A stretch of DNA of 64,000 nt from Pararge aegeria. Taxonomy: Eukaryota > Arthropoda > Insecta > Lepidoptera > Nymphalidae. This document shows, piece after piece, positions 63,226 to 64,000 of the stretch (position 1 is its first letter; each line of letters opens with the position of its first letter). The notes under the pieces were generated by a model that worked only from the letters and a program-made list of their open reading frames with translations, did not search any database and was not told where the DNA came from. Position numbers and translations under genes: made by a program. Where the stretch lies: positions 12,239,501 to 12,303,500 of the forward strand of contig NC_053196.1 of assembly GCF_905163445.1 (NCBI RefSeq), given 5' to 3'.

Positions 63226-64000
63226 TCAACGACTAACTATATTCAGTACTTACTCGCATATTTTTAATTTTGGAATCTGCAACTGGATCCTTTCAAATGG
63301 TATCCCACTTGACCTAATAACCTCTTGTTTCCCAACCAATAGTTTCTAAAAAGATAATAAGATTCCAAATTTAAATTTATCAGTTTTTACGCGGCATCAT
63401 ACCGAACGTTGTTGCGTGCCATGGCCGAAGCCTCCCAGAAAATCTAACCAGAATAGAAGCGGCGACCCTCGGATGGGTGGTTCGATGGACGGACAGACAG
63501 ACAACGATGTTATCAATCCAGGGTTTCATTTATAAATCAGTAAATTAAAGTCATAAACAAACAGAAAGTAAATCACGTATTAAATGTAGGTTACATGCGC
63601 AAATGGCAACTCAAAATCGATTCATCCAAGTTTCAACAATACTTATTCCATACAATACAGATAATACCAGACAAAGCGTGTGCTTAACATCCCGGTGCCA
63701 CGTGTGGTATATATTTACGAGAGTTTTTTTGTCTTGAATTCCTTTGCGAAGCAACGGTCAAAAAAAGGACGGTTTATGGCACTTTTCACATTGACCGGAA
63801 TGGTCAAATAGGTCTACAAACCCAAATCAAAGAATAATAAAAGATGCTAATTCAATTAAAATGCGTTGGAACTATATTTTAGGCTTGGACATGTTTTGTT
63901 TTATGTGAGAAATATATTGTAACATACATAGAAATGTTATGTTTGAAATTAGAAAAAATCTTTAGAGTAAGTTATTACAATTTGCGGATTAGTAGGCAGA
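63226..64000. other. Window end, mostly unassigned
   Basis: A second reversed SINE3 scrap lies at about 63388-63450 (ACGCGGCATCATACCGAACG, TGGCCGAAGCCTCCCAG). The rest is AT-rich with no recognised gene. Confidence 0.4.

Overview
The window looks like non-coding, transposon-rich nuclear DNA from a moth or butterfly (Lepidoptera). The grounds are the AT-rich base composition, several tRNA-headed SINE families of lepidopteran type, many short Helitrons of the A|TC...CTAG|T kind, decayed RTE- and CR1/jockey-like LINE ends, and one intact BEL/Pao retrotransposon. I found no complete host gene. The only long open reading frame (38823-44159) belongs to the retrotransposon. The only possible host coding remnant is a weak C-type-lectin-like tail near 34.1-34.3 kb.

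Layout. 0-21 kb: a mosaic of SINE copies (four families, called SINE1-4 here), LINE 3' ends, degenerate Helitrons and a perfect 99-bp foldback at 6.0-6.2 kb. 21.4-31.1 kb: two related, non-autonomous hAT elements in opposite orientation (21423-22945 and 29649-31055), each with perfect 8-bp target duplications. They share their ends but carry different centres, and one centre still encodes the C-terminal dimerisation part of a hAT transposase. Between them lie a small hAT MITE, a TA-flanked MITE, a Helitron and SINE/LINE pieces. 31-37.6 kb: SINEs, a LINE end, a Helitron, and a TIR element nested in another MITE. 37.66-44.96 kb: a full-length BEL/Pao LTR retrotransposon with LTRs that look identical, a 5-bp target duplication and an unbroken gag-pol frame with all expected catalytic residues, so probably a very recent insertion. 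45-64 kb: more SINEs, Helitrons and LINE ends, separated by long AT-rich stretches in which I recognise nothing.

How the parts relate. The BEL/Pao element is the only unit here that appears able to mobilise itself. The hAT elements, MITEs and small Helitrons would need proteins supplied from elsewhere in the genome. The SINEs would need a LINE reverse transcriptase, and the LINE copies in this window are only 3' fragments. The most unusual structures are the hAT pair with swapped centres, the long perfect foldback, and a cluster of hairpins at 53.8 kb. Family names for SINEs, LINEs and MITEs are working labels from pattern recognition and were not checked against a repeat library.
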